Shown here: one piece after another, positions 38,352 through 48,480 of the stretch
Numbering within the stretch: position 1 is the stretch's first letter
Layout of the letters: every line of letters starts with the position of its first letter
Assembly: GCA_950106755.1 (NCBI GenBank)
Contig: OX467091.1
Coordinates: 7,147,538-7,211,537, forward strand
Length of the DNA stretch: 64,000 nt
Source: Climacium dendroides
Taxonomy: Eukaryota > Streptophyta > Bryopsida > Hypnales > Climaciaceae
Direction: 5' to 3'
Made by a program: the position numbers and the translations under genes
Notes under the pieces: generated by a model
The model's input: only the letters and a program-made list of their open reading frames with translations
Told to the model about the DNA's origin: nothing
Database searches by the model: none

Positions 38352-41300
38352 ATGTCTTCTTCGCCATCGCACGAGGCCGAGGCTCCGCCTGTCGATGATG
38401 TTGCAATTGATGATGATGAAGTTGTTGCAGAGCATGCTCTAGACAAACAAACCCCTGATCTTGTTCCTGCTCCTGCTCCTGCTCCTGCTCCCACTGCGGA
38501 GGTTACTCACCAGCACCCGTCCCTCAACGGCCGTATCCTTGCAACCATGGTGAGCCGCCATCTTACGTCTTCAGCATGCCAGGGTCGCCAAGCCTGAGTG
38601 ATCAAGAATGCAAGCTATTTTTAATGGGAACGAATTGATTCTAGAGTTTTTTAGATTCTCCCAATGTTTGCGAAAATGGTTTGCTATTCAGGTTTTCAGA
38701 TTTTCAGCCTTGTGTAGCTCCCCCCCCACCCCCACCCCCTTCCTACATCTTCTTCATACCAGTGTCGCAAAGCCTGATTGATCAAGAAAGAAAACTACTT
38801 TTAGTGGGAACAAAAGAAAATTCTAGAGTTTTTAGATTTAACCAATTTTTGCACAAATGGTTTGCTGTCCAGGCCTTCAGGTTTTCAGCCTTGTGTAGCC
38901 CCCCTTCTACATCTTCTTCACGACAGGGTCGCAAAGCCTGAATGATCAAGAATTCAAGCTATTTCCAGTGGGAACAAATTGATTCTGGAGTTTTTAGATT
39001 TACCCATTTGTTGCAGAATTGGCCTGCCATTCAGGTTTTTAGGTTTTCAGTCAAGTTGTGTAGCCCAATTCTGGAATTTCCCAATCTTCGCCTTCAATTT
39101 CTGATACTTTGTTTTCCTCTGTCTATCAGCAACGTCGCAGTGTGGCCGCCCATCCGTGGCACGATTTGGAGATTGGCCCTGACGCGCCGGCAGTGTTCAA
39201 TTGCGTGGTGGAAATTGGGAAGGGGAGTAAGGTTAAATATGAACTTGACAAGAAGAGTGGTCTTATCAAGGTTTCCCTCTCCCACTTGACCTCTCTCAAT
39301 GAATTTTGGTTTTGTTGGTTTTGATGCTTTTGCTGTGTGCTCTATGCTATATAATAAACAAGTGGTAATAGAAAGAAAAAAAGAAATATTTTTTTGCTAT
39401 GCTTTTTATCTTCAAGTTTAATGTTCCGTCATACTGCATTTATAAAACCCGGAGGGAGTACTGCTTAGGTGCAAGCTTCGTGCTGTCGTTTTGTTTCTCG
39501 TCTGATTGGGTCTTATTAGTGACGAATTTGGATCGTTTTTCGGTGTTTTTCCCAGGTGGATCGTATATTGTACTCTTCGGTTGTGTATCCCCATAACTAT
39601 GGTTTCATTCCTCGCACTCTCTGCGAAGATGAGGATCCCTTGGACGTGCTGGTGATTATGCAAGTCGGTACCGCTCTTTCTCCTTCGTTTAATTCTTGCT
39701 GTCAAAAAATAATAATTTGAGTCCATTCACTTGATGAGGAATGTTGATAACCAAAAGCTCTTTCTAGATTCCAATGTTCAAAAAAACCTGGTTCAAATAA
39801 CCATTCAAAGGATCTCAAAAGATCCTCTTGTTAGATTCACAAGGCTATTAATGATAAGTTGATGTTAGTCTAGTAGAATATTGAATCGATATTAAAATAT
39901 TGTTAAATGAATGTCAAGTTAGTTTTAACCTAATGTTGCCTGTGAATATATCAAATTAATGCCCAAGGGCACGAACGTCGAGTTACGTTACTCTGACATT
40001 AACTTAGCTCAACATGAGGATCATATTATTTATGCGAATGCCTGCGTACTTAACATCGAAACTCAACTTTAACTTTGACAATCTATTGGGTGGTGGTGGT
40101 GTCTTTTGTGATGGATTCACATGGGATAGTTCTAGTATACGTAGGAGGCTGTTATCAGTCATTGACATAATGGCCGAAGTTTCCACATTCATAGCACGCA
40201 ACACATCTATTGGTTTGTATCTAAAATACATTCTGTAATGGGAAAAATCTCTATGTGCATGTGCTTATTTTCCTGGTTACCACGTTTGCAGGAACCTGTT
40301 CTCCCGGGTTCGTTCGTCAGGGCTCGAGCTATTGGCCTCATGCCCATGATTGATCAGGTCCTTCTCCAAACACATTTCGATGAGAAGTTGTATATGGTGT
40401 TGAAATATCACTACAGTAGGAAAAATCCCCACCTCCGAGAGAGACTCTAGAAATCCATCCTTTACTGACAATTGAAAAGGTTTATGTTAGAAACTCTCTT
40501 AAATGTCATTACAATTGGCAGGGTTTAGCGTCGCGAGTTTTTCTAAGAGTTCCTTTTTCCTTTTCTCGAACAGGGTGAGAAAGATGACAAGATTATCGCC
40601 GTTTGTGCTGATGATCCCGAGTACCGGCACTTCAAAGACATCAAAGAGCTTCCTCCTCACCGACTAGCTGAAATTCGTCGTTTCTTTGAGGACTGTAAGT
40701 GCGCAGAGTTTCTTTTGTTCTCTATCTCAAGTCTTGCAGGTTCACTTGCTGCTGTGCGAGTTTAATCCCTGAAGAACCAAGATTATATGGTTTTCAAATG
40801 ACCAATTGATTGAAAACCATATAATCTTGATCATATATTGATCGTTCACAATATACGATCAATATCTCAGACGGGACCACATTTTATATCATTAAAATCA
40901 GCGAAGAACATTGCATGTTTTGACTCGTAATTAAATAAAAATTGATGATCAAAAGATAGTCTTCATATGCACAACTCTGAAGTTTTAAAAAGAAAAGATG
41001 AAGCCCTCTTGGTCCTTGAGGGGTGAAATTGTTAATCCGATAAGAGCAAGTAGTTGGTGTTTGTGGGATGCCTTTAATTAAGAAACTCCAAGGGTGTTAT
41101 TTCATTTTTTTAAACTTATTTTGAAAACGATAGAACTAGTTTAGTAACCTATGATAGCCTTTGCTCTTCAAGCACTTATATCAATACATCTTTTATCAAT
41201 ATATAACGCAGGTTTTATCAAATAGGAGTCATGGTTTTTGTTTATCCCTTTACTGATACATCTAGTGATTCTGACATGTTTTCTTCAAATGTTTTTTCCC

Positions 41301-41710
41301 ATCAGACAAGAAAAACGAAAACAAGGAAGTGGCTGTGGATGATTTTCTCGGAGCCGATTGTGCTATTGAAGCCATTGGCCACTCCATGTAAGCAAACATT
41401 CACTGCCGTTTTTCCACGTACTAAATTTTACAGAGCAGCTTTCTTTGAAGGTTGACAGGAGCCTAATAACAATGAATGTCACTTTTGGGTGCACTTCCTT
41501 GGGGTTTAGTTGCATTAATAAAATAGTTTGATTTCAGTCAATTAATTTCGTCTTGGAACACCCTTGATGAAAGTGGCCCTTCTGCTACAGTAAGTCTCAT
41601 AACTCTTCATCAGTGGGAATGGAAACTCATACCTGCACTAATTCGCCTTGAAAATATGCTTTTTCAGGGACTTGTATGCGACCTACATTGTGGAGAGCCT
41701 GCGACAATGA
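38352..41710 (+). CDS. soluble inorganic pyrophosphatase (family I)
   Basis: Hydrolyses PPi to two phosphates. Seven exons: 38352-38549, 39130-39270, 39556-39663, 40292-40357, 40574-40694, 41306-41387 and 41668-41710; phases agree and give 252 residues. Core motifs: [48 protein letters not shown], the signature [12 protein letters not shown] with its metal-binding Asp residues, [28 protein letters not shown] and [21 protein letters not shown]. The first 65 residues are an acidic extension ending in a (PA)4 tract, longer than the short tails of cytosolic plant enzymes; it does not look like a clear transit peptide. Start is the first in-frame ATG; upstream frame is open but uses no ATG. The donor after exon 3 (CAA/GTCGGT) is weak but demanded by the conserved [10 protein letters not shown] join. 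Confidence 0.95.
38580..39075 (+). repeat. three tandem repeats in first intron of pyrophosphatase gene
   Basis: Units of about 163-180 bp start with CAGGGTCGCAAAGCCTGA near 38580, 38760 and 38923. Each has GATCAAGAA, TGGGAAC, TTTTTAGATT, TTTGC and GGTTTTCAG blocks. A C-rich tract (CCCCCCCCACCCCCACCCCC) lies at the end of the first unit. Confidence 0.85.
40762..41026. mobile_element. small MITE-like element in pyrophosphatase intron
   Basis: Left end TTAATCCCTGAAGAACCAAGA and right end CTTGGTCCTTGAGGGGTGAA are inverted matches. The core TTTTATATCATTAAAATCAG is shared with three other elements in the window. It also contains a perfect 19-bp hairpin at 40779-40828. It lies in the intron between 40694 and 41306. 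Confidence 0.7.
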
Positions 41711-42660
41711 AGATGTTTTTTGTCAGCATCCATGTTGTGGGCAATGACTATGTTCCTCTATTCTTAGCTATGAATTTTTTTAGTTTTTAGTTTCAGTTAT
41801 TGGTGTACAACCACCCAACATCGATTCCGAGTGAGCATGCCTCATCTGTGTTGCTACTGAATAGTTAAATTCCAGTTGCATTAGGCCAAAATGTTCTGAA
41901 AATTGACCTCATAAACATAATAGTCTGTGCCAAAAGACTTTTATGTGAATGAATTGACATTTTTTTCTTTAACGAATGCAATCACACATCGACTATGAAT
42001 CGTCAAATTTTTGTATAAATGAACTAAAAGTTCACGCCAATTCTTTCCAAATGTCAATGGCCATAAAGTCATGTTTACGTCACTTACTAATAAGTTCCAA
42101 CCCTAGGGGTGCACTTAGTTCTCCTACAACAAACCAAACCACATGCAAACAAGTGGTTTCTAATAATTTTAACTTCAAATTTTGAGCATTGTTTACTAAT
42201 GACTATAGGATTCTACTCCCAAAATTTTAAACTCAAATAAAGTGTGGAATGATTTTTAGAAAATGCACTAAAATGGCATGTTTTTTTAACTCAATTGTTT
42301 TTAAAAAACACATTTAGATGACCATTGCATCAATATTCAACTCAAAATGAGCTTTCAATAAAGAGTTATTTTTAGTAATTTTTAGTTCATTTTTTAAACA
42401 AATTTTTTAATATAATATAGAAATGTAATTAAAAAATATGTAATAATATATATTAAAGAAATGTAATAATATATATTATTATAATATATCTTTTTACTTC
42501 AAAAATTTATAACTAATTATTATTAACAAATAAAACATCAATAATTCAAAATATAAACTTTCAAAGTAGAAAAATCTATTCATATTTTCTTCATTTAATT
42601 TTATTTAAAATTCAAAAAGTATATAAGGAGTCCAAAGTTTTGTTTGCACACTAATATCAA
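41711..42660. other. pyrophosphatase 3' flank and AT-rich repeat
   Basis: The segment 42108-42215 (starting GGGGTGCACTTAGTTCTCC) is an inverted match to 62035-62140, next to the Pif1 helicase relic, so it is probably Helitron-derived. The rest is AT-rich without an ORF. Confidence 0.5.
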
Positions 42661-43869
42661 AAAAAAGGGGAGTGCACCCTCTGAGGTCCCAACCAAGTGT
42701 ACCAAGTAGCTTCGCCTAATAGTTTTTGAATAAGCATGCAAACATGATTCCTATTACTAAATCAACACAGTTTTGTGTGGCATCTTGTTGGCAAATGTAA
42801 TACAATTCCTAGATCTCTTGACATGTGTGTTTTGGACACCATAAGCCTAAACCATGAATTCTCCAAGAGTGGATTATAGGCATATCCAAAATAGACCCTA
42901 GGCTCTCGTATTCAGAAAGTGTACATTTTAGGCAAGTAAGGGTCAGTTTTGCAACTGGGGTCACGAGGGTAGGAAAAACAGACCTAGCAAGCGAATCACA
43001 CATGGGATGTATACACGAATGCGTGTGTTGTCCACATAGAATCTCCAATAAAAGAGAAAGGAGCACAGGATTGAGAGACAATAAATTGGAGACACCTCAT
43101 GGACAGTTTGTCTTGAATGGAAAGACTTCATTGACATGAGAGGATGGATAAGTTCGTATGTAGGTCGAACAATAGGTGCAAAGAAAATTTATTCGAAGAG
43201 ATGAGCAGGTAGGCGTGAAGCTCATGTGAGCAGGTACCGTGCTTTGTGTCTTTGTTCCACAAGACACAGTAGGAATGGAAATTTGCAGTGGGATCAAACC
43301 AAAGGTGCGTTGCTCCTGCTTTTCCTATAGACGTTGGTTTGCAGGATGTAGGGCTGCCCCGACACGTTTCGAAGGAACTCAAAATCCCGTTCGTCGCGAA
43401 GTCCTGGAGTCTGTGATGACATCTGTGAGAGAAAAAAGAATATATTTCAAATGCTTGAATACTAGGAAATGTCGAGAAACTTTGATGCGGTATCTTTGAC
43501 TTGCCGGGCATACAAAACTCCGGGACATGGAAACGCAACTCTTATTTCATCAAACATTTCATCAAACAAACCTGAAGTTGGTTTAGCAAAGAATTGACGG
43601 ACAACTTTCAATTGACCTCTACGAAGTGAATTTGACAGAAATCATCTGCCTTGAGTCGGGGGGGCTTACATGGTATGCTGTCACGGTACCGGCACGGTTC
43701 CCAGGAACCAGTTTCATGTGGTTACCAATTTTACGAAACAGATACTGGTTCTTGGAGCCAAATCCAGAAGCTATACAAGCAAGAATCGCTTAGCCCATGG
43801 CAACTCCGACCCATTTGTTCAAGAGAAATAAGAGTTCACGTCCATAGCCAACTTGCAGTCACAATTCCA

Positions 43870-45475
43870 GCATTAGGGTGACGCAAGAATAAGCAGCCAC
43901 TTAACAACTTCACAACTTCATTCAAAAATCATCACTCTTTGAATCCTCACTTAAAAAACAGAATTCGTCCAGAGGGAGAAGCTCAAAATATTTGCAATCT
44001 AAAACTTTCAGGCTGTATGATGAGGGGAATCGAGAAGTAATTTATCGATTCAAGAGGTAATAATTATTACCAAACGATAGTTACTTGGCATTCCCTTGCA
44101 AGCACTGTACATTCATAGTTGCATCATCTTCAGCGAAGGTATTTACACCGTAAACCAAGACAAGCCTAAACATGAAACGAACACATAAGAAAGTCAATAA
44201 AACACTCACAATGAAGCCTAATATACGCAATACAGAGTTCCAGGCAAACCATACTTCATAAGAACCGTGGGATTTACTTCGAGTTCAAGAGAGTAGCCAT
44301 CATGAGCAGAAAATCTGAACCTCGGGAGCTTAATAGCCACTACCGAGTCCCTTTGCAGTATATGGCCAGCACCTCCCCCAAACACATACATGCTGCAGCC
44401 TAAGGCACACCACAGACATCCTCGTCAGTGCACAAGCAGGGCAATTGTTTACCACAACGTGAAACGACTTCAAGCTCACCAACTATCAATGGGACAGGCG
44501 TAGTGTAGAGGACTTGACGTTCTTTGGAACATGGAAAGCAGAGAAGCTCTATCCAAAGCGCAGAGGACCCTAGTAAATTCACAAAAATCGAAGTTCAAGG
44601 AGATCAACCCTAGAGGACAATTTTTCGCAAAAAAAATTAATAGACCCTGAGTAGGACAGACTGCGAACAAATCCTACTCACTAGTAAGTTACACTATAAG
44701 ATCTGCAGTGAGGAGCAGCATGAAACAAGAATTTCCAGTATTCATCTCCTCAAGATATCAGGCTTGGAGAAAGAAAACCTAATAAGATTTTCTCCTCTGG
44801 GTCCTCTATAGCAAAATTAGCCCTACCCATATTAAATCAAAGTATGCAACCAGCTATGGCAGGTCCAGAGACGAAAAATTACCTGAAAAGAAGGCGCGAC
44901 GCTAGAACCATCACTAGGGCTTGAATTCCACGCAAATTGCATCCTCCCAACCGTGCGTAAGGAGCCAAATCAATTCCAATTCTACATTGCGGTTTGCAAG
45001 ATCACGGGAAGTACTGCTACCCTCAAATCTGGGAGACGAGAGTGAGGAAGCTCATCGAGCAAACAAACTTAGAAGAGCAAACTAAGAATTCAGCAGTACT
45101 GTCTTCATGGAAGAAATCACGAAAGCATGCAGGACCTTAGTGTAGGACCTGACCTAACAGAGCACTGGAAATCATGGCTTCTTGAGAAAATGGACAACGA
45201 GGTAGACAATGAGGATCGCCAGAGCTGAGTACCCCAAGGCGAGGAATTTGGGGGAGCCATTGGTAGACAGCAGTCTCACAAATTCTTTCATGATGGAGGA
45301 CGAGGGCTCTCGAGGATCCTGCAAGCAAGGAGAAAACCTCGGCCCACAAATCCAAAAAGATTGCTGCGAGGAACCGAGAGGCAGCAGAGTCATCAGTCTA
45401 AAGCAAAGCTAAAGAACTGAATGAGGTCAGTCTGGTGCGCACCCCCAAGTGTCGGTGATGTGGGCTACAAAAACA
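43870..45475 (-). repeat. inverted segmental duplication, arm 2
   Basis: Reverse-oriented match to 32830-34265, with an extra roughly 180 bp near 43946-44130. It sits inside the XTH relic. Confidence 0.8.
45172..45291 (-). CDS. 39-residue single-pass membrane microprotein, copy 2
   Basis: Paralogue of 33015-33134 with the same length and stop position. It starts MKEFVRLLS, then keeps LGYSALAILIVYLVV and HFLKKP. The middle (STNGSPKFLA against FYQWLPQIAA) differs because one base was lost and one gained about 28 bases later, which restores the frame. The frame is open upstream of the ATG for another 34 codons, but the shared ATG marks the likely start. It is embedded in a pseudogene region, so expression is uncertain. 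Confidence 0.5.
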   Translation of the reverse strand: MKEFVRLLSTNGSPKFLALGYSALAILIVYLVVHFLKKP

Positions 45476-46451
45476 CGACACGTTAGCAATTTCTGACCTT
45501 CGTGGCACCCCCAACTCATGGCAGATGACTTCGGTCAAATTCACTTGGTCGAGGTCAGTCGAAAATCGTCCAGCAATTGCTGACCCTGATCGGAAAGCTT
45601 GGGTGCATTTTGCCATTCTTCCCCGACAGATACTGGTTCTTGGAGCCAAATCCAGAAACTGTACAAGCAAGAATCGCTTAGCCCATGACAGCTCCGACCC
45701 ATTTTTCTATGTAGAGAAATAAGAGTTCACGTCCATAGCCAATTTCAACAATGCAATCAAGAAAACAAGAAAACAGACACGGCTTCTTGAAACACGACAA
45801 TGAATGTATCCAGCTCTTGTTAGACCCTTTCAGAATCCGAGCATAAGATCGTCGCCTTGTAGTCCCAGGAATGGCAATGAACTTAAGCTAAACGCATTAA
45901 TTCAAGAACAAGATCAATACCATCGAGAGACGCTGTACAAATCTGGGGCACACATTCCCTGTCGAACACCTGCATTCATCCAGCACCAGCTGCACTCGTG
46001 TGCCATTTTCAAGAATTATGAAATGTTGGGCATCGGATTTGGCTTCCATAATTATCCAGAAATTGCATGGGTGCTGTTTAGAGACACAGCTCCTTGGCCA
46101 AGCACTGATTGAACCATATTCAAACCCACAAGAACCACCATAGAAAAGTATCCCTCACCTCCAAAGAACTCCAACCGCTGCCGCTATGACTGTAAATTCG
46201 AGGTCATATGTTCTGCTACTGGATAATAAAACTCTTGTTGCAGTAGGCTTAAGTAAGAGCAAGCTCAAATAGCAAAAATATTTACAACATTGACCTCAGA
46301 AACATAATTGAGTCCGTCTCAAAAGACATAATGAGCATAAATTGAAGTTTATTTCTGTCACAAATGCAATCACACTTCCTTTGCGAGTCATCAAACTGAT
46401 CACACTCTCTCTTCATGCACGAGGAACCAACGTCTAAGACGCTTGAGATAC

Positions 46452-47294
46452 TCATTTCTTGAGACTCTTGAGACGTTTCCACTTTTCAGTGTCTAATGGG
46501 GGTTGATCTTTAAGCCTCTCCAAATCGAATGTGTACACCTTGTGACCATCTTGTCCCACCTCAAGGTCATAACGAGTCACCTTGTACAATCCATCATAGG
46601 AATAGATTTTGTTCCATCCAGAGTCCACATCATGGCCCCTGATCAAACGAACAACTCCCCCACGTTTAAAGCTATTGATTAGAGCTTTGTTCCCTGCGTT
46701 GGGCTTTTGATCCTCCACTTGCCGTTTGTCACCTTTGTAATCGTTTCCACCTTGGCCAGTGTATTTGACTGTCTCCCCATGGTCATCATCATCCCGGTAA
46801 CCACCAGAGATCACCACGCTACAAGCCACCTTCTCCCCTCGATCTTCAACCCATGCAATCCCTCCTTGCACTTGACGGTGCAACCCAACCACGAACATCT
46901 CGCTCCTGAACTCGAATTGATCCCCCACAACGATACCAGGGACATCACCGAAACCTTGAAAATCCAACGATGTTCCCTGTTCATTCATCTGCTTCATTGC
47001 CTGCAAGTCAGGCCGATTACCAACCAACTTACCACTCTTCTTGAGTAGTTGATAATGCTGTGAGAGCCGGGAGTACAGAGCACGCCGCTGCAAAAATTGA
47101 TCCCTCAAACTGAGCTGGTCAAACTCTCTAGGTAGTTCTCCCTCTCCCTCATGTGCTCCCGCTCCCCCAAGGTCAGAAGTTGCCTCGAAAGTTCCCTCTG
47201 GTTGTGGCCTTGTGGGGTTCTTAGCGAATTTCCTCGGCAATCTCACGCAACCCTCGGGGAAATCTCGCGTGGCAATAGGACCATAGTCATCCAT
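46452..47294 (-). CDS. SRA/YDG-domain protein without SET domain
   Basis: Single-exon ORF of 280 residues from the first ATG (MDDYGPIATRDFPEG); the frame is open for another 20 codons without ATG. Residues 1-110 are charged and unassigned. From about 115 the SRA (YDG) fold is clear: FGDVPGIVVGDQFEFRSEM, GLHRQVQGGIAWV, SVVISGGYRDDDDHGETVKY, TGQGGND, QKPNAGNKALINS, VRLIRGHD, YSYDGLYKV and VYTFDLERLKDQPPL. SRA domains flip out and read 5-methyl- or hemimethylated cytosine. In plant SUVH histone methyltransferases SRA is followed by pre-SET and SET, and in VIM/UHRF proteins by RING; here the ORF ends about 20 residues after the domain. It may be a reader-only protein or a truncated SUVH derivative. 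The intronless structure fits many plant SUVH genes. The XTH relic lies just downstream. Confidence 0.85.
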   Translation of the reverse strand: MDDYGPIATRDFPEGCVRLPRKFAKNPTRPQPEGTFEATSDLGGAGAHEGEGELPREFDQLSLRDQFLQRRALYSRLSQHYQLLKKSGKLVGNRPDLQAMKQMNEQGTSLDFQGFGDVPGIVVGDQFEFRSEMFVVGLHRQVQGGIAWVEDRGEKVACSVVISGGYRDDDDHGETVKYTGQGGNDYKGDKRQVEDQKPNAGNKALINSFKRGGVVRLIRGHDVDSGWNKIYSYDGLYKVTRYDLEVGQDGHKVYTFDLERLKDQPPLDTEKWKRLKSLKK

Positions 47295-47335
47295 ATGGAA
47301 CAGGCTAGACGGACTGCATTCACATAACAATGATG

Positions 47336-48480
47336 AATTGTGAGGAGAACTCAATTTAGCTCATCACCAGATGTCCCATACTAGGCTCTTTCAACTGAAA
47401 GGAAGCAAATGTATTCTCTAAACATAACGTCCTGGAGCCAATTCAAATGAAGGAAGCAAAAGTATTCTTAAAGCAAAAAACTGGAGTACCTTCAGTCGAA
47501 AAACTTGTCATACAACCCTGAGTGCAAGCACACAAAAAAAACTCACTTACCTTGAGCAATGGATTGGACTTCAGGAGGATCGTGACTTCTAAGCTTCGGA
47601 CGATTCCCCTCAACCTGCGCAGGATTGGACTTCAGGAGGACCGGCCTTGTGAGGAGACACTAAGGAATCTCGTTGAGAAATTCAAGGGATACGAAGCAAA
47701 ACTGCAAAAGAGAGTGGAGCACGGCAGTCGATGTAAGTAAAGCAGCTTCTGCACCATAGATCCTACTCCTCAGTCCTCACTACCATTCTCTTGGCTAAAC
47801 CATGAGATTTTGCCATTCTAGACTGCTAAACTTGAAAGACAACAAAAGGTATTCTCCAAACAGAACTTGGAGACTATTCAGAAGCAAAACATAACGCGTA
47901 GAAAAATTTCAATCACCCTAGACTGCAATCATATGGTAAATATCACAGAATAGCATTGCCTTAAGCAATCGATTCTAGACTAGCTGGTGAAAACAGAGGA
48001 GCGCAGGAAAGCAACACTCCATGCCAGTTACGAGCGTGATCAATGAACACTATTTCAGAAGAATCTTAAACGTTCTGCCATTTCCTGGTTTAATCGATTC
48101 TAGACTAGCCGGTGAAAACAGAGGAGCGCAGGAAAGCAACACTCCATGCCAGTTACGAGCGTGATCAATGAACACTATTTCAGAAGAAACTTAAACGTTC
48201 TGCCATTTCCTGGTTTTAAAGAAGCAGCACTGGCGGTGTCCATGTCTATGGCGCCGTGTGAGGAGAACTAAATCTAGGCTCTTTCAATCGAAAAGAAGCA
48301 AGTGTATTCTCTAAACATCACGTACAGGAAGCCAATTCACGTCCACGAAGGAAGCAGAAGTATTCTGCAAGAAAAAAACGGAGCAGTACCGAATCTCGTA
48401 GAGAAATTTAAGGGACGCGAAAGCAAATATGCAAAAGAAACTAAGAAAGTGGAGCTCGGCAGGTCGGCAACTAAAACGTC
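47336..48480. repeat. duplicated upstream region of the SRA gene
   Basis: The segment around 47336-47445 (TGAGGAGAACT, AGGCTCTTTCAA, GTATTCTCTAAACAT) recurs at 48255-48340. A second block at about 47660-47735 (AATCTCGTTGAGAAATTCAA, GCAAAAGAGAGTGGAGC) recurs at 48390-48455. Between them, 47971-48095 is repeated in tandem at 48096-48220 with only a few differences. Confidence 0.75.

Larger units (their letters stand above)
42660..46200 (-). pseudogene. broken XTH copy, interrupted by the inverted-duplication arm
   Basis: A decayed duplicate of the intact XTH at 54466-56500, in the same orientation. Its 3' flank (about 42660-42990) matches 53390-53770. Only about 30 bases of exon 4 remain (near 43010-43045). 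Exon 3 is at about 43215-43420 with deletions, including part of the middle. Exon 2 is near 43655-43760 and fairly complete, with a partial second copy near 45625-45665. Exon 1 is near 45960-46175; its ATG has become ATA and a stop follows early. Between the exon 2 copies lies 43870-45475, the second arm of the inverted duplication, and 45490-45595 is an XTH intron piece in reversed orientation. It cannot make an XTH protein. Confidence 0.85.

Noticed and set aside
40406..40545. Second CACTA-like element in a pyrophosphatase intron (starts CACTACAGTAGGAAAA)
   Set aside because: No matching inverted right end was found, so the similarity of one end may be chance.
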